Source: Strix aluco | Taxonomy: Eukaryota; Chordata; Aves; Strigiformes; Strigidae | NCBI RefSeq assembly: GCF_031877795.1 | Contig: NC_133948.1 | Location: forward strand, 558,001-622,000 | Direction: 5' to 3' | Length of the DNA: 64,000 bases | In this document: positions 61,836 to 64,000 of the stretch, piece by piece | Numbering within the stretch: position 1 is the first letter of the stretch | How the letters are laid out: every line of letters starts with the position of its first letter | The notes under the pieces: generated by a model | What the model saw: only the letters and a program-made list of their open reading frames with translations | Databases searched by the model: none | Told to the model about the DNA's origin: nothing | Position numbers and translations under genes: made by a program

Positions 61836-63221
61836 CCTTGTTGCTGAGCTGCACGGCTCAAGGCTCGCTTCCTTCGGAGGGTGAGCTGGTGCCCCAGAGG
61901 GTGAAATGTTATGAGCTATGTGTTCCCCGAATGACCGGGCAAAGCCAGAATAAGGTGAACTTCGCCCCTGCTTGTCCTACAGGGCTTCCGAGGGGGGACG
62001 TTATACCGTGGTGAGTGTGCCGTTAAGAGGTGCACAATCTTTGCTGTATATTGTGAACAGCAGCCGCATTGCAGCTTCGCCGGGTGTTTTCGGCTCTCGC
62101 AGGCAGCCCCGTGCCCCAGGTGCCAGGTGAGGGGGAGCCTGGCTGACACCGACCTCCTGGCCCAGCTCACTGGCTCCCTTTGTAGCTGTTAAAAGAAACT
62201 GTGCTTGGTCTTCAAGTCAAAATGTAGTAGCAAAGTGAGCAAAATCTCTCTTGCATTTAACTTGGGAGGAGTGATAAAACATTTCTTTGCCAAAAAAAGG
62301 AAAGAATAGGCCTTATTTATTAAATACTCTTGCGAATTTTCTCCAGATCACTTTTCCCTAGGGTTACTAGTTCTCTGCTATTCTAGCTCGGTTGTTAGAG
62401 CATCAGTGAGAGAGGGTTTAGACTCATTTTTATTTAGTTATGGTGACTTTCATCAAATAGGTAAGGATTTCATTGTGTGGTTAGGGTGGAAGGGAATGAG
62501 CATCAGAAATCTGTCATCTGGGTCGTTGAGGGAACTGTTTCAGAGACTGTATGTCTAGGCGGTCACTCCGAGGCTGGCTGGCCTTCCCAAACCAGGGGCG
62601 GTGTCGGGCTTCCAGGCACCACCAGGAAGGCAAAACGTTCACAGCTTTCGCGGGGAGGGAAGGGGTAAGGCAAGCGCAGGTCAGTGCGACGGGCCGGCTG
62701 CTGGGAGGGCGGGAGGACGTGGGGGGGTGGGGAACGCAGACAGAAACAAAACTGGTAAATTTTGATTATTTTTGTTAAGCTGCAGTGTAAGGTTTTCTCA
62801 ACTACTAGATTCACAGCTGTTCAATGGATGGTGTGTAAGAGCATAACCCATTTTTATAGAATTGTTTCTCCTTTATTGCTTAAGGCTAATGGAGGAAATA
62901 GTCTAATTTTGTCTTAGAAATTCTCTATTAAAATTGTTGGTTTGAGTCCATCCGCTCATAGATTCTGACTGATGAAACTGCAGGCTGTGATTTCCGGCAG
63001 TTATAACTTTATCACTATTCACTACCCAAGAATATTACAGCTTTAAAACAGCCTTAAGCAAAAGGATGTTATTTCTTTGTACTAAATTTGGTTCATGGAA
63101 AAGAAAAAAAATTCAAAACACTGGTAATCCGTACTGCATAGCAAACTCTTCTGAAAAATGTTATTGCACATGTAAAATATGAAAACTTGACTCTGCTGTG
63201 TGTTAGGCAATCCTGTAATCC

Positions 63222-63239
63222 TTTTTTTTTTTTTTTTTT
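63222..63239. repeat. T18 homopolymer
   Basis: Eighteen T in a row near the end of the MN1 3'UTR. Confidence 0.85.
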
Positions 63240-63406
63240 GATTCTTGTTAAATTCATTTCTTAAATGCTTGGTTGGAAGACTGTGACAATAGCTCATGAA
63301 ATTGAGTGTTATTTTTCTTTCTTTTTTTTAAATATGTAAAGTGCAGTCTTCTGTATTCATGCATATTGTACATATCTGTATATGTTTTACTGAGCAACTA
63401 AATAAC

Positions 63407-63412
63407 AATAAA
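63407..63412 (+). terminator. Likely MN1 distal poly(A) signal
   Basis: AATAAA in AACAATAAATATG, followed within about 40 bases by TTGTATATTTC and TGTTTGTTAATTTTTGT, a U/GU-rich downstream region. Confidence 0.55.
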
Positions 63413-63430
63413 TATGATGTTAATGGTGGC

Positions 63431-64000
63431 TATTGTATATTTCATACCATGTTTGTTAATTTTTGTAGCAAGTCCTTTTCCCCCTAAGATGTGAAGAAGC
63501 AAAACGATGCTCTCCATGTACAGGTAAGCCCGGGGCCTCGTGAGGATCGGGACAGATTTTGCCGGTTGTCTGGGGAACTCCTCACCCACAACGGGCTTCC
63601 CCGCTGCCAGGGCTGTGGCGCGGAGCCGGGTGGCTCGGGGCAGGCCTGGGGACGCGGTTTGTTCCTGGCACTCCTCGGCTCTGCTGGTTCCCGGGGAGGC
63701 AGCCCCGCAGCCAGAGCCAGCCCCTCGCCCCCGGTTCCGACAGGGACCGACACGGAGATCGCCAAGGTTGGAGCTAAGCGGAGCGATCGGAAACATCTTC
63801 TTAGTGAAGTCATTTCTCCTCTGCTATCACAGGCAGCACACCCATGAGGTTTGCTGAGCCACCCCGTCTGCAGTAAACGGGGCTTGGGGAGGAAAGACAA
63901 ACCCCCCCGGGAGCAGCAGCGCGTCTGAATTTGGAGGAGGCTCCTTCCCGGGCTCGGGGGATCCCTGGTACAAGAGGAGGTTCCTCCTGCCCTTGTTGTA
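63431..64000. other. Downstream flank of MN1
   Basis: AT-rich at first, then GC- and CpG-rich from about 63520 to the end. Frames are open on both strands through composition; no protein is recognised. Confidence 0.55.

Larger units (their letters stand above)
58307..63430 (+). other. MN1 3'UTR (long), possible alternative poly(A) sites
   Basis: No coding frame is supported after the TGA. The first 500 bases are T-rich. AATAAA occurs at 58732, 59573, 59815, 60335, 61653 and 63407. The final one, in AACAATAAATATGATG after a Pumilio-type TGTACATA at 63367-63374, looks like the main end because the AT-rich block before it (62820-63420) resembles a conserved UTR end. Inside are GC-rich stretches (58910-59000, 59060-59500), a G-run cluster at 60513-60531, a MIR-like fragment and a T18 run at 63222-63239. 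The real ends need transcript data. Confidence 0.6.

Noticed and set aside
1-64000. Avian CR1 LINEs, endogenous retroviruses, CRISPR arrays, tRNA or rRNA genes
   Set aside because: Looked for by eye through typical words (CR1 3' end octamers, LTR ends with tRNA primer sites, regularly spaced repeats, intact tRNA A/B boxes). None was convincing; worn CR1 pieces may still be present but would need RepeatMasker.

Overview
This is vertebrate nuclear DNA, most likely from a bird or another sauropsid. It holds the 3' end of PITPNB (phosphatidylinositol transfer protein beta) and, about 20 kb downstream on the same strand, the complete two-exon MN1 gene (transcriptional co-regulator, 'meningioma 1'). 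The genes were recognised by reading conserved peptides by eye and remembering the human proteins; no search was run. The PITPNB-MN1 order and strand match my memory of human chromosome 22. The compact spacing (about 20 kb between genes, one 31 kb MN1 intron), the lack of L1 or Alu, the worn MIR-type SINE pieces and the very GC-rich first exon suggest a sauropsid. The species cannot be told.

Layout. 1-3530: PITPNB end, with two alternative C-terminal exons (623-707 and 1588 onward), an 880 bp intron between them and a 3'UTR of about 1.9 kb ending near the AATAAA at 3509. 3531-21340: intergenic DNA without a recognisable gene, a mosaic of AT-rich sequence and short CpG-rich patches, with GT and CA microsatellites. 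21340-27540: large CpG island with the MN1 promoter, a leader with several upstream ORFs, and the giant exon 1 (CDS 23665-27097). 27098-58121: the single MN1 intron. 58122-58306: the exon 2 coding part (last 61 residues, counting the split Ala codon). 58307 to about 63430: long MN1 3'UTR with several AATAAA signals. 63431-64000: GC-rich downstream flank.

How the parts work. PITPNB exon 623-707 looks like a cassette. Including it gives a tail with the Ser reported as phosphorylated in mammals; skipping it joins the upstream exon to 1588 and gives a tail with Gln at that place. MN1 is a 1205-residue, mostly disordered nuclear protein. The bird-like copy lacks the long polyglutamine tracts of mammalian MN1 but keeps the conserved islands and the exon 2 C-terminus. 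The window is ordinary vertebrate genome. I found no evidence of an undescribed gene system; the points of interest are the PITPNB exon choice, the MN1 upstream ORFs, the weak MN1 donor with an open read-through tail, and several strong inverted repeats in non-coding DNA.
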